In this document: in pieces, positions 1 to 9,577 of the stretch
Position numbering within the stretch: position 1 is the first letter of the stretch
Layout of the letters: each line of letters opens with the position of its first letter
Assembly (NCBI GenBank): GCA_903930565.1
Contig: CAIYZC010000234.1
Coordinates: 1 to 33,389, forward strand
DNA length: 33,389 bases
Origin: an uncultured Pedosphaera sp.
GTDB taxonomy: Bacteria; Verrucomicrobiota; Verrucomicrobiia; Limisphaerales; Pedosphaeraceae
Direction of reading: 5' to 3'
Translations under genes and position numbers: made by a program
The notes under the pieces: model-generated
The model's input: only the letters and a program-made list of their open reading frames with translations
Database searches by the model: none
What the model was told of the DNA's origin: nothing

Positions 1-639
1 CTCCAAGCGGCGGACTTGATCGGCCACTTCACCGGCGCTGCCGCCCAAGAACAACCGGCCAAACACGTCCGCCGCCTTTTCCTCGCAGGGGATCAAGACG
101 CCGGAACTGGTCCAGGAGAGGCTGCGCTGCCCCTTTTGCACGTTCACCCCCAGGGTGAGCGAAGGGAAGCGGGTCAGGTGGCCGATCCGTTCGCCGATGT
201 ATTGGTCGAGGGAAATGGTGTTGCGAAAACTGCCGCGACCGGGGTGCGGCGCGGCCGTGAGGAAACAATTGTCGGCCGGATGCCCGCCGTCCACATCGGG
301 ATGCGATACGCCGCTGAACACCGTGAACCGCTCCCGGTGCTCCCGCAGCAATTCCAAGTAAGGGGAGAGCGCGTAGTCCGCGCCGGCCGCGCGCGGGAAG
401 AAGCGGTCGGGCAGAAGGCCGAGGTTGTTGCAAATGCCCAGCATCCGGCGGGGTTTGCCCCCGGGCGTGGCGGCGGCGTCGGCCGCCTTGGGCGCCAACG
501 CGGCAAAGGCCGGTTGCATCGCTTCCAACCACGGCAGTGAAAGCAGAATGCCAGCGCCGCGCAAAAAGCGGCGGCGCGAGACGGCGGCGCGACGGGCGAC
601 AAACGGGGCGGCAACGATCGGGGCGGGGGATGCGGGCAT
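1..639 (-). CDS. DUF1552 domain-containing secreted protein, 3' end truncated by window edge
   Basis: Minus-strand reading from ATG (cat at 637-639) gives [46 protein letters not shown]...[18 protein letters not shown]...[29 protein letters not shown], with a twin-arginine-like leader and DUF1552 hallmark motifs. It lies directly downstream of a DUF1592 gene, the usual partner. Confidence 0.85.
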   Translation of the reverse strand, partial: MPASPAPIVAAPFVARRAAVSRRRFLRGAGILLSLPWLEAMQPAFAALAPKAADAAATPGGKPRRMLGICNNLGLLPDRFFPRAAGADYALSPYLELLREHRERFTVFSGVSHPDVDGGHPADNCFLTAAPHPGRGSFRNTISLDQYIGERIGHLTRFPSLTLGVNVQKGQRSLSWTSSGVLIPCEEKAADVFGRLFLGGSAGEVADQVRRLE

Positions 640-661
640 AAGGAAGGGCCTCCGGCGGGGT

Positions 662-3244
662 TTATTTGTTCAGGAACAGGTCGCTTTGCACAATTTCATG
701 GATGAGGTCGCGCACACCATAGCCCGAACGGGCCGTGCGCGCCAGCAACTTGGCGAGCGCGGGACGGTCGGCGAAACGAATCGGCGCCCCGGTGGCGTAA
801 ATGGTCAGTTGCCGGGCCAGATTGGCGGCGAGCGGCGCGGGCTCGGCGGCAAGGAGCCGCTTGAGGTCGCGCACGTTTTGAAACGTGCGGCCATCGGGCA
901 GCTCGCCGCTCGCATCCACCGCCGGGCCAAGGCGGTAATGGAAGACCAAGCTGTTGTGCCCCACCCCGCGCACTTTCTCCCCCGTTTCACCCACGCAACG
1001 GTAGCGGCTGCGGGCGGCGCCCATCACATCAAAACTCTCCAGCGCGAAGCCCGCCGGATCAATTTTGCGGTGGCAGGCGGCGCACTCCGGCTGGGTGCGG
1101 TGACGGGCCAATTGCTCCCGGATGGTCGTCGCGCCGCGAATGTCGGGCTCCACCGCCGGGACGCTCGCGGGCGGGGGCGGCGGCGGCCGGCCAACAATCC
1201 GGGCCATGATCCAAGCCCCGCGCTTGACCGGCGAAGTGGTGGTGCCGTTGGCGGTGACCTTCAGCACGCTCGCCTGGGTCAGCAACCCGCCGCGCTCGCT
1301 GTCCGGAGGCAGCCGCACGGGATGCAGCGCCACTTCCCCCACCCCGGGCACGCCGTAATGATCCGCCAAGCGGGAATTGAGCACGGCGAAATCCGCGGTC
1401 ACCAAGTTGGTGACGCCGAGGTTGCGGCGGACCAATTCCGCGAAAAAACCGCGGGTTTCGCCAATCATGGATTCCACCAGCAAGTCGTCCAATTGGTACT
1501 CCGGATACAGTTCGGCGTCGGGATCCACCCCCGTGATCAAGCGCAGATCCAGCCAGTAGTCCAAAAAGGCGGCGACGAAGCGGTCGGCGCGCGGATCGTT
1601 GAGCAACCGCTCCGTTTGGCGGCGCAATTCGGCGGCGTAATGGAGCTTGCCCCGGCGCGCCAGGGTGCGCAGTTCTTCGTCCGGGGCGGAATTCCACAGG
1701 AAATACGCCAGTCGCTCGGCCAGGGCGGCGTCGGTCAGCCGGCCGGGCGGGTTGCGCAGGTAAAGAAATTCGGGGGAACAAAGCACGGCCGTGTACCCCG
1801 CGAGCATCGCCTCCGCGAAGTCGCGGCCCGCCCCCCGGGCGTCGGCCACCACGCGCGCAAACCGGTCCACCTCGCCGGGCGCCACCGGGCCGCGGTACGC
1901 CCGCTCCATAAATTGCCGGAGCAAACGCCGGCTGTCGGCCTCCGGCGCGGCGGAGGTCACCGTGACGCCCGGTGCCGGCTGGAACCGCGCCCCACCCCGG
2001 CCGTTGGCGGAGGCGGGCTCGGCGCGCAAGTCCTGCAGAGGCAAGTCCCCGAACAGCAATTGGTGTCCCGCCGGCGGCCATTGAGCGGGCAACGGCCCTT
2101 GGACTTCCATCCACGCAAACGCCACCCCGGGCATGCCGTCGGCTTCGGCCAGGGGGTTTTTGAAATCGGGTGGCCGGGAGCGAACGAGCCGCGCGGCGTC
2201 GGGTCGAATGGTCTCCCCCGCCAACAGCCAGACCTCCAACTCATGCTCCGTGGGCTCCGGTTGGAAATCAAAGCCACCGAGTTTGCGCAACGCGCGGGGC
2301 GGAGTTTCGGCGTAGATGCTCACCGGCTCCGCCCGATGTCCAGGGGACACGTTGGTGTAGGTAAGCCCCATCCAAATGCTGTAGCCGGAAAAACGCAGAC
2401 GGTAGCGACCCGCGACTGGCGCGCGAAAGCCGCCAAAGCGGATTTCCGTGGGTTCGTAAGTGCTCACCACGAGCGCCATGGCCTCCTTGGATCGGCGTTC
2501 CGGGTCGTCACTGGGACTCAACCGGGTGTTGGGCGCCGCCATCAGGTCGCGGCGGAGTTCCCAGCCCACGAGGGGGAAAGTCCGGCGGTTGAGCGGCCCT
2601 TCCAAACCAATCTTGCCAGTGAACTCCCGCTGGCCCCAAGTGTAATAGCGGTTGGTGCGGGTTTCCGGCCGGGCGGCTTGCGGAGCCAGCGCCTGGCGCA
2701 ACGCGAAATCGGCCGCGGCGAGGTAACGGGCCATTTGCACATGCGAAACGTCCAACGATTCACCCAGTTTGTTGTAGCCGTACGCTTCGCGGTCCTCCGG
2801 CAGGAATTCCTTCACCTCCAAATACGGGAGGGAGAGCAGATCGCGGAGCGTCTCCTCGTACTCGAACCGGTTCAGCCGGCGGTCCGGCGCACGCCCCGTG
2901 CGCGCCACGGCGGCCGCATCGGCCGCCAGTAGCGCGGTGGTGAGCTGGTTGGTGAAAGCGGCGCGCTCCCGGGCGGGCGGTGGCTTTTGTTTCGGGGGCG
3001 GCATTTCCCCCGCCGCCACCCGGTCCAACACCCCCACCCAGGCGGCAAATCCGGCCGGCTCGGAAAGTTCGAATTTCAGCGCCGTCAAATCCAGCCCGCC
3101 TTTTTTGGTGTCGGCGTCGTGGCATTCGACACAATGCCGGTCGAGAAAGGGACGAACGGAGAGCGGGGTCGCCGCCCCGGCCCCCGGCCCGGTCAGCCAT
3201 CCGCCGACCAAAATGGCCAGCCCACCCATGAAAAATCGCCGCAT
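662..3244 (-). CDS. DUF1592/DUF1588/DUF1585-type (planctomycete/verrucomicrobial cytochrome-like) secreted protein
   Basis: ORF 662..3277; the ATG at 3244 ([17 protein letters not shown]) is preferred over the upstream TTG. Two CxxCH motifs (CVECH near the N-terminus, CAACH near the C-terminus). Family motifs [45 protein letters not shown] and [16 protein letters not shown]. Confidence 0.9.
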   Translation of the reverse strand: MRRFFMGGLAILVGGWLTGPGAGAATPLSVRPFLDRHCVECHDADTKKGGLDLTALKFELSEPAGFAAWVGVLDRVAAGEMPPPKQKPPPARERAAFTNQLTTALLAADAAAVARTGRAPDRRLNRFEYEETLRDLLSLPYLEVKEFLPEDREAYGYNKLGESLDVSHVQMARYLAAADFALRQALAPQAARPETRTNRYYTWGQREFTGKIGLEGPLNRRTFPLVGWELRRDLMAAPNTRLSPSDDPERRSKEAMALVVSTYEPTEIRFGGFRAPVAGRYRLRFSGYSIWMGLTYTNVSPGHRAEPVSIYAETPPRALRKLGGFDFQPEPTEHELEVWLLAGETIRPDAARLVRSRPPDFKNPLAEADGMPGVAFAWMEVQGPLPAQWPPAGHQLLFGDLPLQDLRAEPASANGRGGARFQPAPGVTVTSAAPEADSRRLLRQFMERAYRGPVAPGEVDRFARVVADARGAGRDFAEAMLAGYTAVLCSPEFLYLRNPPGRLTDAALAERLAYFLWNSAPDEELRTLARRGKLHYAAELRRQTERLLNDPRADRFVAAFLDYWLDLRLITGVDPDAELYPEYQLDDLLVESMIGETRGFFAELVRRNLGVTNLVTADFAVLNSRLADHYGVPGVGEVALHPVRLPPDSERGGLLTQASVLKVTANGTTTSPVKRGAWIMARIVGRPPPPPPASVPAVEPDIRGATTIREQLARHRTQPECAACHRKIDPAGFALESFDVMGAARSRYRCVGETGEKVRGVGHNSLVFHYRLGPAVDASGELPDGRTFQNVRDLKRLLAAEPAPLAANLARQLTIYATGAPIRFADRPALAKLLARTARSGYGVRDLIHEIVQSDLFLNK

Positions 3245-3325
3245 GAATTCGTTGTGATTGACCCGGGTCAGACGCAACGCGCGGGACCGGGATTCAAATC
3301 GCGGCGGCGGGCGCCGGAAAAAAGC

Positions 3326-4120
3326 TCACCGCCCGACCTGCGCCGCCCTGGTCAAGGCGTGACGCAGGCCCGCCATGACCCCCCACCCGCAGGGCTGGTC
3401 GCTCACAAAGCCCCCGTGCGCGCGCACGACGGCCTTGACCGGGTCGATGGCGTTGGCGGGCGCGGCGAGGTGACCGGCGATTTCCGCCTTGAGCATGGGC
3501 AGATCGTTGTAGTGATCCCCGGCGGCGAAGATTTCCGCGGCGGTCACCCCCAAATGCCGGCCGATCTCCGCCAAGGCCCGCCCCTTATGGTATGCCGCGT
3601 GGGCCAAGCGCACATAAACATCGCTCCGCACCACCTGCAGGTCAGCGGATTCCCGGCAATACTCCTCCAAATAGTCGTGAATGGCGTCCGCTTCGGCGCG
3701 GTTGGCCGCGCTCACACAGAACGGGGAATAGGCATCTTCGTAAATCAGGGCGTCAAACTGGCTGTCCACCCAACTGGCCAACCGGCGCCAATCCCGTTTC
3801 ACCGCCACAAACGCCTCCCCATGCGCCACCTGGCACGCGACGTTCCATTCCTCCCAGCCCGCGTAGCCCTCCCCGCTGCGGGAATAAATCTCGCGCTCCA
3901 CCAACACCAGAAAATCGGGTTGAATGCCCAATCGGCAATGCGCCAAGCCTTGCATGAGGCTGAGTCGATCCCGCCCGGTGTTGATCACCCACTTCACCCC
4001 CAGCGCCTGTTGCTCGGCCAACAGTTGCTCCAAAGCCGGCGGGACGGGCGGTTGCCCGCTTTCGTGGTACAGGGTGCCATCGAAATCAGTGGCAATGAGG
4101 CGAATGGCGGCGGAACTCAT
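3326..4120 (-). CDS. HAD-superfamily (HAD-IIB/Cof-like) hydrolase
   Basis: Start MSSAAIRLIATDFDGTLYHESG (motif I DFDGTL), with C-terminal AAGDHYNDLPMLKAEIAGHLAAPANA (motif IV). The ATG at 4118-4120 is chosen over the longer, low-complexity ORF extension. Confidence 0.85.
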   Translation of the reverse strand: MSSAAIRLIATDFDGTLYHESGQPPVPPALEQLLAEQQALGVKWVINTGRDRLSLMQGLAHCRLGIQPDFLVLVEREIYSRSGEGYAGWEEWNVACQVAHGEAFVAVKRDWRRLASWVDSQFDALIYEDAYSPFCVSAANRAEADAIHDYLEEYCRESADLQVVRSDVYVRLAHAAYHKGRALAEIGRHLGVTAAEIFAAGDHYNDLPMLKAEIAGHLAAPANAIDPVKAVVRAHGGFVSDQPCGWGVMAGLRHALTRAAQVGR

Positions 4121-4196
4121 GTTCGGCGAAGGGAAGCAGGGCGGCGGGATAACCAAAGCCCCCCGGCCGGTTCCCCGACGGGGGGCAATACCAAAA

Positions 4197-4250
4197 CCCG
4201 CGCGCCCCCCGGCAAACCACCTTGGGTTTGCCGGCGACCGGGCGCGCGGG
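4197..4250 (-). terminator. Rho-independent-like terminator downstream of infC
   Basis: Nested inverted repeat CCCGCGCGCC(4197-4206)/GGCGCGCGGG(4241-4250) and CCGGCAAACC(4209-4218)/GGTTTGCCGG(4225-4234). It begins 10 nt past the infC stop and is followed on the minus strand by TTTT. Confidence 0.75.
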
Positions 4251-4259
4251 ATGGCCGCA

Positions 4260-5030
4260 TCAGGCGGCGGCGGGGGTTTCCCCGGCCGCTTCGGTCTCCG
4301 CGAGAGCGGGGGCGGGTTTGCCCGACTTTTTAGAGGCAACGGGGGGCGCGGCGGGGGCTTCCGCTTCGCCAACGATGGCGGTTTCGACGACTTCTTCTTC
4401 GTCCTCGTCGTCCTCGTCATCGTCCTCCGCTTCCGGCTCTTCGTAATCCGGGGCGGGTTTCTCGTTGGGATTCTTGGCGCGTTTGGCGCGCGGGTGCGGA
4501 CTCAACATGACGTTGATGGCGCGGCCCACGAGTTTCGGCGTCGAGTCCTCATGTCCGTAGGGCATGATCTCCTTGAGAAACTTTGCGATGAGCTGGAACC
4601 CGTATTCCGTGTGGGCCATTTCCCGCCCACGGAACTTGAGCACCACCTTCACCTTCATGTCCTCGCACAGAAAATCAATGGCATGGGTGAGCTTGACGCC
4701 CAAATCATGCGGATCAATCTTGGGGCTCAGCTGGATTTCCTTGACCCGGTTGGCGTGCTGGTGCTTTTTGGACTCCTTGTCCTTTTTGGCCTGTTCGTAG
4801 CGGAACTTGCCAAAATCCACCAAGCGGCACACCGGAGGAACGGCCGTGGCGGCGATCTCCACTAGGTCCACCCCCGCGGCTCGCGCCATATTCAGCGCCT
4901 CCCCGAGGCTGATCACCCCGACCATTTTATTGTCCACTCCAATGACCCGGACCTCCCGGGCGCGAATCTTTCCATTTACCCGGACAAAGGAGGCGGAATT
5001 GGAAGCGCGAGGCGGAAAAGGGCGACTCAA
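4260..5030 (-). CDS. infC: Translation initiation factor IF-3 with acidic/Ala-rich C-terminal extension, TTG start
   Basis: VNGKIRAREVRVIGVDNKMVGVISLGEALNMARAAGVDLVEIAATAVPPVCRLVDFGKFRYEQAKKDKE...VKEIQLSPKIDPHDLGVKLTHAIDFL is classic IF-3. The start codon at 5030-5028 reads TTG, with GAGG a few nt upstream. Confidence 0.95.
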   Translation of the reverse strand: MSRPFPPRASNSASFVRVNGKIRAREVRVIGVDNKMVGVISLGEALNMARAAGVDLVEIAATAVPPVCRLVDFGKFRYEQAKKDKESKKHQHANRVKEIQLSPKIDPHDLGVKLTHAIDFLCEDMKVKVVLKFRGREMAHTEYGFQLIAKFLKEIMPYGHEDSTPKLVGRAINVMLSPHPRAKRAKNPNEKPAPDYEEPEAEDDDEDDEDEEEVVETAIVGEAEAPAAPPVASKKSGKPAPALAETEAAGETPAAA

Positions 5031-5349
5031 GACACCCTCGTCGGTTGAAACTTATTCATGCAATATGATAAACCATCTAACAGGCTTTGTGCCCGCTATG
5101 ATTCCTACCGCATCCAACCGAGCCAAATCAACAAAAAAATAAAAATAAATTGGCTCCTGCGGCTCCGGCCCCCGGCGCCGGCTCGTTTGGCCCGGATTTC
5201 CGCCTCATTCGCACGGCCGATTCGAATTGCCGAACGGGTCCCGGAGCAACGCCGCGTTGTTTGCTCCGGGTCGCAATCCTTCGGCCAAGTCGGGCCTCCC
5301 TCAACCGGTCACCCCGACGTCCGTGATATTTGCCTGCTCCGCGATTGAC

Positions 5350-6474
5350 TCACGCGGCCGCAGCCGCGGCCGCCGCTGCCCGTTTGGCCATGATCGCCGC
5401 CACAATCCGCTGCGCCAACTCGGGTTTTTCGACCAACGCCTTCTGGGCGGCCTCTTTGCCTTGACCCACCAATTCGCCCTCGAATTGCAGCCAGGCGCCC
5501 TTCTTGTCCACGGCCCCGTTTTCGATGCCGATGTCCAAAATATTGCCCTCTTTGTTGATGCCGTGGTTGTAGATGATGTCGAACTCGGTCTCCGAGAAAG
5601 GCGGCGCCACCTTGTTTTTGACCACTTTCACCTTCACATGGTTCCCCATCGCGTTGCCGGCGGCATCCTTGAGGGTGTCCTTGCGCCGGATGTCCAGACG
5701 CACGCTGGCGTAAAACTTCAGGGCCTTGCCACCCGGGGTCGTTTCGGGATTCCCGAACATCACTCCCACCTTTTCGCGCAACTGGTTGGTGAAAATGCAG
5801 GCGGTTTTCGATTTGCTGAGGATCGCGGTGAGTTTCCGCAACGCCTGGCTCATCAGGCGCGCTTGCATCCCCATGGTCGCCATCCCCATTTCCCCTTCCA
5901 GTTCCGCCTTGGGCACCAGCGCGGCCACCGAGTCCACCACGATCACATCCAAGGCATTCGACCGGGCCAGCGTTTCGCAAATCGTCAGGGCCTCTTCCCC
6001 GCTGTCGGGTTGGGACACCAACAACTCGTCCAAGTTCACCCCCAGCTTTTTGGCATACGCCGGATCCAAGGCGTGCTCGGCGTCAATGAAAGCGGCCAGC
6101 CCGCCGGCCTTTTGCGCGTTGGCGATCACATGCAACATCAACGTGGTTTTGCCGGAAGATTCCGGCCCGAAAATCTCAATCACGCGACCACGGGGCAAGC
6201 CGCCCACGCCCAAGGCCAAATCCAAACCCAAGGAACTGGTGGAGATCACTTCGATCGCCTGGCGCGAACGGGCGTCCCCCAAGCGCATGATGCTCCCGTC
6301 GCCAAAGGCCTTGGTGATGGTGGAGATCGCCGCATCCAAATCGCGTTGGCGAGTCGGGGAAATCACTCGTGCCGGCGCTTCCGTGGCGCCCCCGGCGGTT
6401 TCCGTCGGGCGGGTTTCAGCGCCCGCCTTCGCGGCGGCCTTTTCGGCGTTCTTTTCAGTCGTTTTCGGTGCCAT
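5350..6474 (-). CDS. recA: Recombinase RecA
   Basis: [59 protein letters not shown]...[16 protein letters not shown]...[38 protein letters not shown] at 6472-6474. Confidence 0.98.
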   Translation of the reverse strand: MAPKTTEKNAEKAAAKAGAETRPTETAGGATEAPARVISPTRQRDLDAAISTITKAFGDGSIMRLGDARSRQAIEVISTSSLGLDLALGVGGLPRGRVIEIFGPESSGKTTLMLHVIANAQKAGGLAAFIDAEHALDPAYAKKLGVNLDELLVSQPDSGEEALTICETLARSNALDVIVVDSVAALVPKAELEGEMGMATMGMQARLMSQALRKLTAILSKSKTACIFTNQLREKVGVMFGNPETTPGGKALKFYASVRLDIRRKDTLKDAAGNAMGNHVKVKVVKNKVAPPFSETEFDIIYNHGINKEGNILDIGIENGAVDKKGAWLQFEGELVGQGKEAAQKALVEKPELAQRIVAAIMAKRAAAAAAAAA

Positions 6475-6894
6475 AATCGTCAGTTTGATTCAATTACCTA
6501 CCGCGGGAAATTCCCGGCGCGCTTTGGTGCCGCCATCATTTCCGAGCGCCGAACATTAGTCAATGGTCAATGCCGGTGGCGCGTGGTTGATCCGCCGCAC
6601 CGACCGGCCGCAGGAATGCGCCCCGCGATGCAGCTTCATTCACGCAGTCTGCCCGGGCCGGTGGGACATCCGCTGTCCCAGGCGCGACACTCTCCATATT
6701 TTCCGGATGGACGCGGGGCGCCGGCCGTGCGGCCCGCCGAAGGACCTCGGCGGGCGGGCGGGCGGGAGCGCGGCGCTGGCAGCGGGTGATAAGTTGCGGC
6801 AACGTTTTGGATTATATCCCTTGGAAACGCCCGCGGTGAATGGCGCAAATAGTAAGCACCGCTTTGGGGTGGAACCGGGATTTTGCTTAACCGG

Positions 6895-6923
6895 TTGACT
6901 TGGTTTGGCGGCAACCTTACAGT
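6895..6923 (+). promoter_or_regulatory. Candidate sigma70-like promoter upstream of the polyprenyl synthetase gene
   Basis: TTGACT (6895-6900), 17-nt spacer, TACAGT (6918-6923), just upstream of ATG 6932. Confidence 0.45.
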
Positions 6924-6931
6924 GGCGCGGA

Positions 6932-7984
6932 ATGATTGCTGCCGATAGTAAAGCGGCCGCTGATTCCATTCCCGGAGCCTTGCGGAAGCATCCGCCGGTT
7001 GCTTGGAAGGAGATCGCGGAACCGGTTGAGCCTTTTTTGGAGGCTGTCGCCGTCCGCCTCGCCCGCCAAGTCCGCGAGTTTGACCCCGGCATTGCCGCTT
7101 ACGCGGAATACGCCCTGACCGGCCAGGGAAAACAGCTCCGCCCCGCCTTGGTCGCCCTGAGCGCCCGCGCCATCGGCCCGGTGGGGGACGCGCATGTCAC
7201 GGTCGCGGTCATCATCGAAATGGTGCACTTGGCCACGCTGGTGCATGACGATGTGATGGACGAGGCGGAAATTCGCCGTGGCCGGCTGACGGTGGGAGCC
7301 AATTGGGGCAATGAAATCGCCGTCCTCTTCGGCGATTGCCTGTTCGCCCATGCGCTGAAGCTGGCCGCCGGTTTCCCGACGCCCGAAATTTGCCGGGCCG
7401 TGGCCACGGCGACCAACACCGTCTGCACCGGGGAAATCCTGCAAACTCGGAATCGCCGCAATTTTGAACTGCCCCAGGCGGAATACTTCCGCTTTTTGGA
7501 GATGAAAACGGCCGAACTCTTCGCGCTTTCCTGCGAATTGGGGGGCTGCCTGGCGGGCGCCCCGCTGACGGAACGCGCCGGGCTGCGGGCCTTCGGCCTG
7601 GCGCTGGGCACGGCGTACCAGATCTATGATGATTGCCTCGATTTGTTCGGCACCGAGGCCGCCGCGGGCAAATCGCTGGGGACGGATTTGGCCAAGGGAA
7701 AGCTGACGCTGCCGATGCTCCTGCTGTGGGAGCGGGCGGATGCGTCGAGCCGGGCCGAACTGCAAGGGTGGATTGCCCACTGGCAGCCCGCCGCGGTTCC
7801 CGCCCTGCGGGGCCTCTTGGACCGGCATGACGCGTTGGGCGCTTCACTCTTGGTGGTCGAACGCTACTTGGACCAGGCCCGGCAGGCGCTGCACGCGCTG
7901 CCGGCGGGCGCCAATCTGACCGGCCTCCTCAGCCTCGCGGATTTTCTGGCTCAACAAACCGCCGCCCTCGCCGGCCGCGCATGA
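6932..7984 (+). CDS. Polyprenyl synthetase family protein (octaprenyl/heptaprenyl diphosphate synthase-like)
   Basis: GKQLRPALVALSARA, MVHLATLVHDDVMDEAEIRRGR (first Asp-rich motif, DDVMD) and YQIYDDCLDLFG (second Asp-rich motif). The ATG at 6932 is in frame with the ORF. Confidence 0.92.
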   Translation: MIAADSKAAADSIPGALRKHPPVAWKEIAEPVEPFLEAVAVRLARQVREFDPGIAAYAEYALTGQGKQLRPALVALSARAIGPVGDAHVTVAVIIEMVHLATLVHDDVMDEAEIRRGRLTVGANWGNEIAVLFGDCLFAHALKLAAGFPTPEICRAVATATNTVCTGEILQTRNRRNFELPQAEYFRFLEMKTAELFALSCELGGCLAGAPLTERAGLRAFGLALGTAYQIYDDCLDLFGTEAAAGKSLGTDLAKGKLTLPMLLLWERADASSRAELQGWIAHWQPAAVPALRGLLDRHDALGASLLVVERYLDQARQALHALPAGANLTGLLSLADFLAQQTAALAGRA

Positions 7985-8000
7985 CCCACCCATCCCAAGT

Positions 8001-8624
8001 ATGAGCAAACCGGGAGCGGACCAAGGGGAGGAAACCAGCCCCCGCCCGACGGCGATCCCGGATGATCCCGCTTTGATCGCGCGCGCGCGCGGAGGGGATT
8101 TGGCCGCTTACGACACCTTGGTGGGCCGCTACCAAGAGCGCATTTACGCGACCGTGTACCACATGACGGCGAATCATGAGGATGCGAATGACCTGGCGCA
8201 GGAGTCCTTCATCAAGGCTTACCAAGCTTTGGCCTCGTTCAAGGGAGGCTCGAGCTTCTACACTTGGCTGTACCGCATCGCCGTCAACAAAACCATCAAC
8301 TTTCTCAAGCAACGCCGCCACCGCGGGCACCTCAGCTTGAATGACTTGGATTTCAACGCCGAGCACGACGCCGAGTTGGTGGCCCTGGTCTCGGACAAGA
8401 CGCCCCGCCGCGACGCGGCGCTGGCCGAATTGCAGGAAAAATTGAACGAAGCCATGTTGAAGCTGTCCGAAGATCATAGATTGGTCATCACGTTGCATGA
8501 CGTCCAAGGCCACTCACATGATGAAATTGCGGAAATTATGGATTGCAACATCGGCACCGTGCGTTCGCGCCTGTTTTACGCCCGCCAACAAATGCAGGGC
8601 TTTCTCTCCGATTATTTGAAGTGA
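8001..8624 (+). CDS. RNA polymerase sigma factor, sigma-70 family (ECF/RpoE-like)
   Basis: RARGGDLAAYDTLVGRYQERIYATVYHMTANHEDANDLAQESFIKAYQAL (region 2) and LSEDHRLVITLHDVQGHSHDEIAEIMDCNIGTVRSRLFYARQQMQ (region 4). Confidence 0.95.
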   Translation: MSKPGADQGEETSPRPTAIPDDPALIARARGGDLAAYDTLVGRYQERIYATVYHMTANHEDANDLAQESFIKAYQALASFKGGSSFYTWLYRIAVNKTINFLKQRRHRGHLSLNDLDFNAEHDAELVALVSDKTPRRDAALAELQEKLNEAMLKLSEDHRLVITLHDVQGHSHDEIAEIMDCNIGTVRSRLFYARQQMQGFLSDYLK

Positions 8625-8627
8625 GCC

Positions 8628-9098
8628 ATGAGTAACCCCTCCGAAGAATTCAGCCGGCTGCGCCAAGCTCTCAAGCTCAAACGCCACGAGCAGCCGCCGC
8701 CCCGTTATTTCAACGAATTTTCCAGCCAAGTGGTCAACCGACTGCGCGAAACGCAGGCCGACAAGGACCAGGAAATCGATTGGAGCGAAGCCCCTTGGCT
8801 GCGTCGTTTCCTCCATTACTTGGAATCCAATTCCCTGGCCGCCGTGGGCTTTGCCGGGAGCATTTGCGCGCTCCTGATCGGCGGAATCGTTTACTCGGAG
8901 TACTCCGACAGCCCGGCCACCAACCTCACCAACAATAACGACGGCAACCAGATGGTGGCGCAACGAAATCCGGCCCCGGTCCTCTTTGGGGACGCCCCTG
9001 CGGACGCCGCCGGATCCAACGCCCTGCAGGCCTCCTTCGGCGCCTCCGTTGGCGGGCCGGTTGTTGTTCCCGTTTCCCTGAAACTCGGCGGTCAATAA
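8628..9098 (+). CDS. Single-TM membrane protein, candidate anti-sigma factor or sigma-operon partner
   Basis: ATG 3 nt after the sigma-factor stop. Soluble N-terminus, then one hydrophobic segment (SLAAVGFAGSICALLIGGIVYSEY) and a short tail. Confidence 0.75.
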   Translation: MSNPSEEFSRLRQALKLKRHEQPPPRYFNEFSSQVVNRLRETQADKDQEIDWSEAPWLRRFLHYLESNSLAAVGFAGSICALLIGGIVYSEYSDSPATNLTNNNDGNQMVAQRNPAPVLFGDAPADAAGSNALQASFGASVGGPVVVPVSLKLGGQ

Positions 9099-9577
9099 CG
9101 GCCGAGGGGTCGGCGCGCGCCCAGGAGGTGAAGGCGCCAAACCAATGCCGAGTAACGGTTCGGGCGGGTGCGGCAGCTCGCCGGGGTCGGGCATATGGCG
9201 ACCCAAATTGGATTGTCGGTCATCCCGGTAGCCGGGACACGGTTATCGTCTTGGTCGCGGAAGCGAATTTCAGAGCGGTGGAATTTGCCCCCTCCGGAAG
9301 CGTATCGAGGGTAGCCGTCCGGCTCGCAAGGACCGCGCCAAATCAGGTTGTACCCCAGCCGGTTTCCCGAACTTCCCCGGCTCCTTTTAGGCGGTGACAG
9401 CAACCGACGGAAATCAGTGGGGGTTCACCGGCCAAACATCCAATAACACGAGCGGTTAGGCCGGCATACTCGTTGCTGACCTTTTCCCGCCCGCCATAAC
9501 CTGCACCAAACCCGGTGGTCACGGCGCTTTCACTCCGGCTTTGGGAACGCTCCGAGGATGGGCTTCCCCCGGCCGAG

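Noticed and set aside
425-2932. 835-aa plus-strand ORF opposite the DUF1592 gene
   Set aside because: Low-complexity Arg/Gly/His composition, antisense to a gene with CxxCH and family motifs.
3288-3305. tRNA T-arm-like string GGGATTCAAATCG
   Set aside because: No acceptor, D or anticodon stem around it; it sits in a short gap between two minus-strand genes.
5350-5380. Repetitive GCGGCCGC-type sequence at the recA 3' end
   Set aside because: Simply encodes the poly-alanine C-terminus of RecA ([11 protein letters not shown]); low-complexity coding, not a separate element.
9448-9475. Possible integron attC-like core (GTTAGGC on +, GCCTAAC on -) in the 9.1-9.6 kb intergenic region
   Set aside because: No partner RYYYAAC core at the right spacing, no array and no integrase; a 7-mer match alone is expected by chance.
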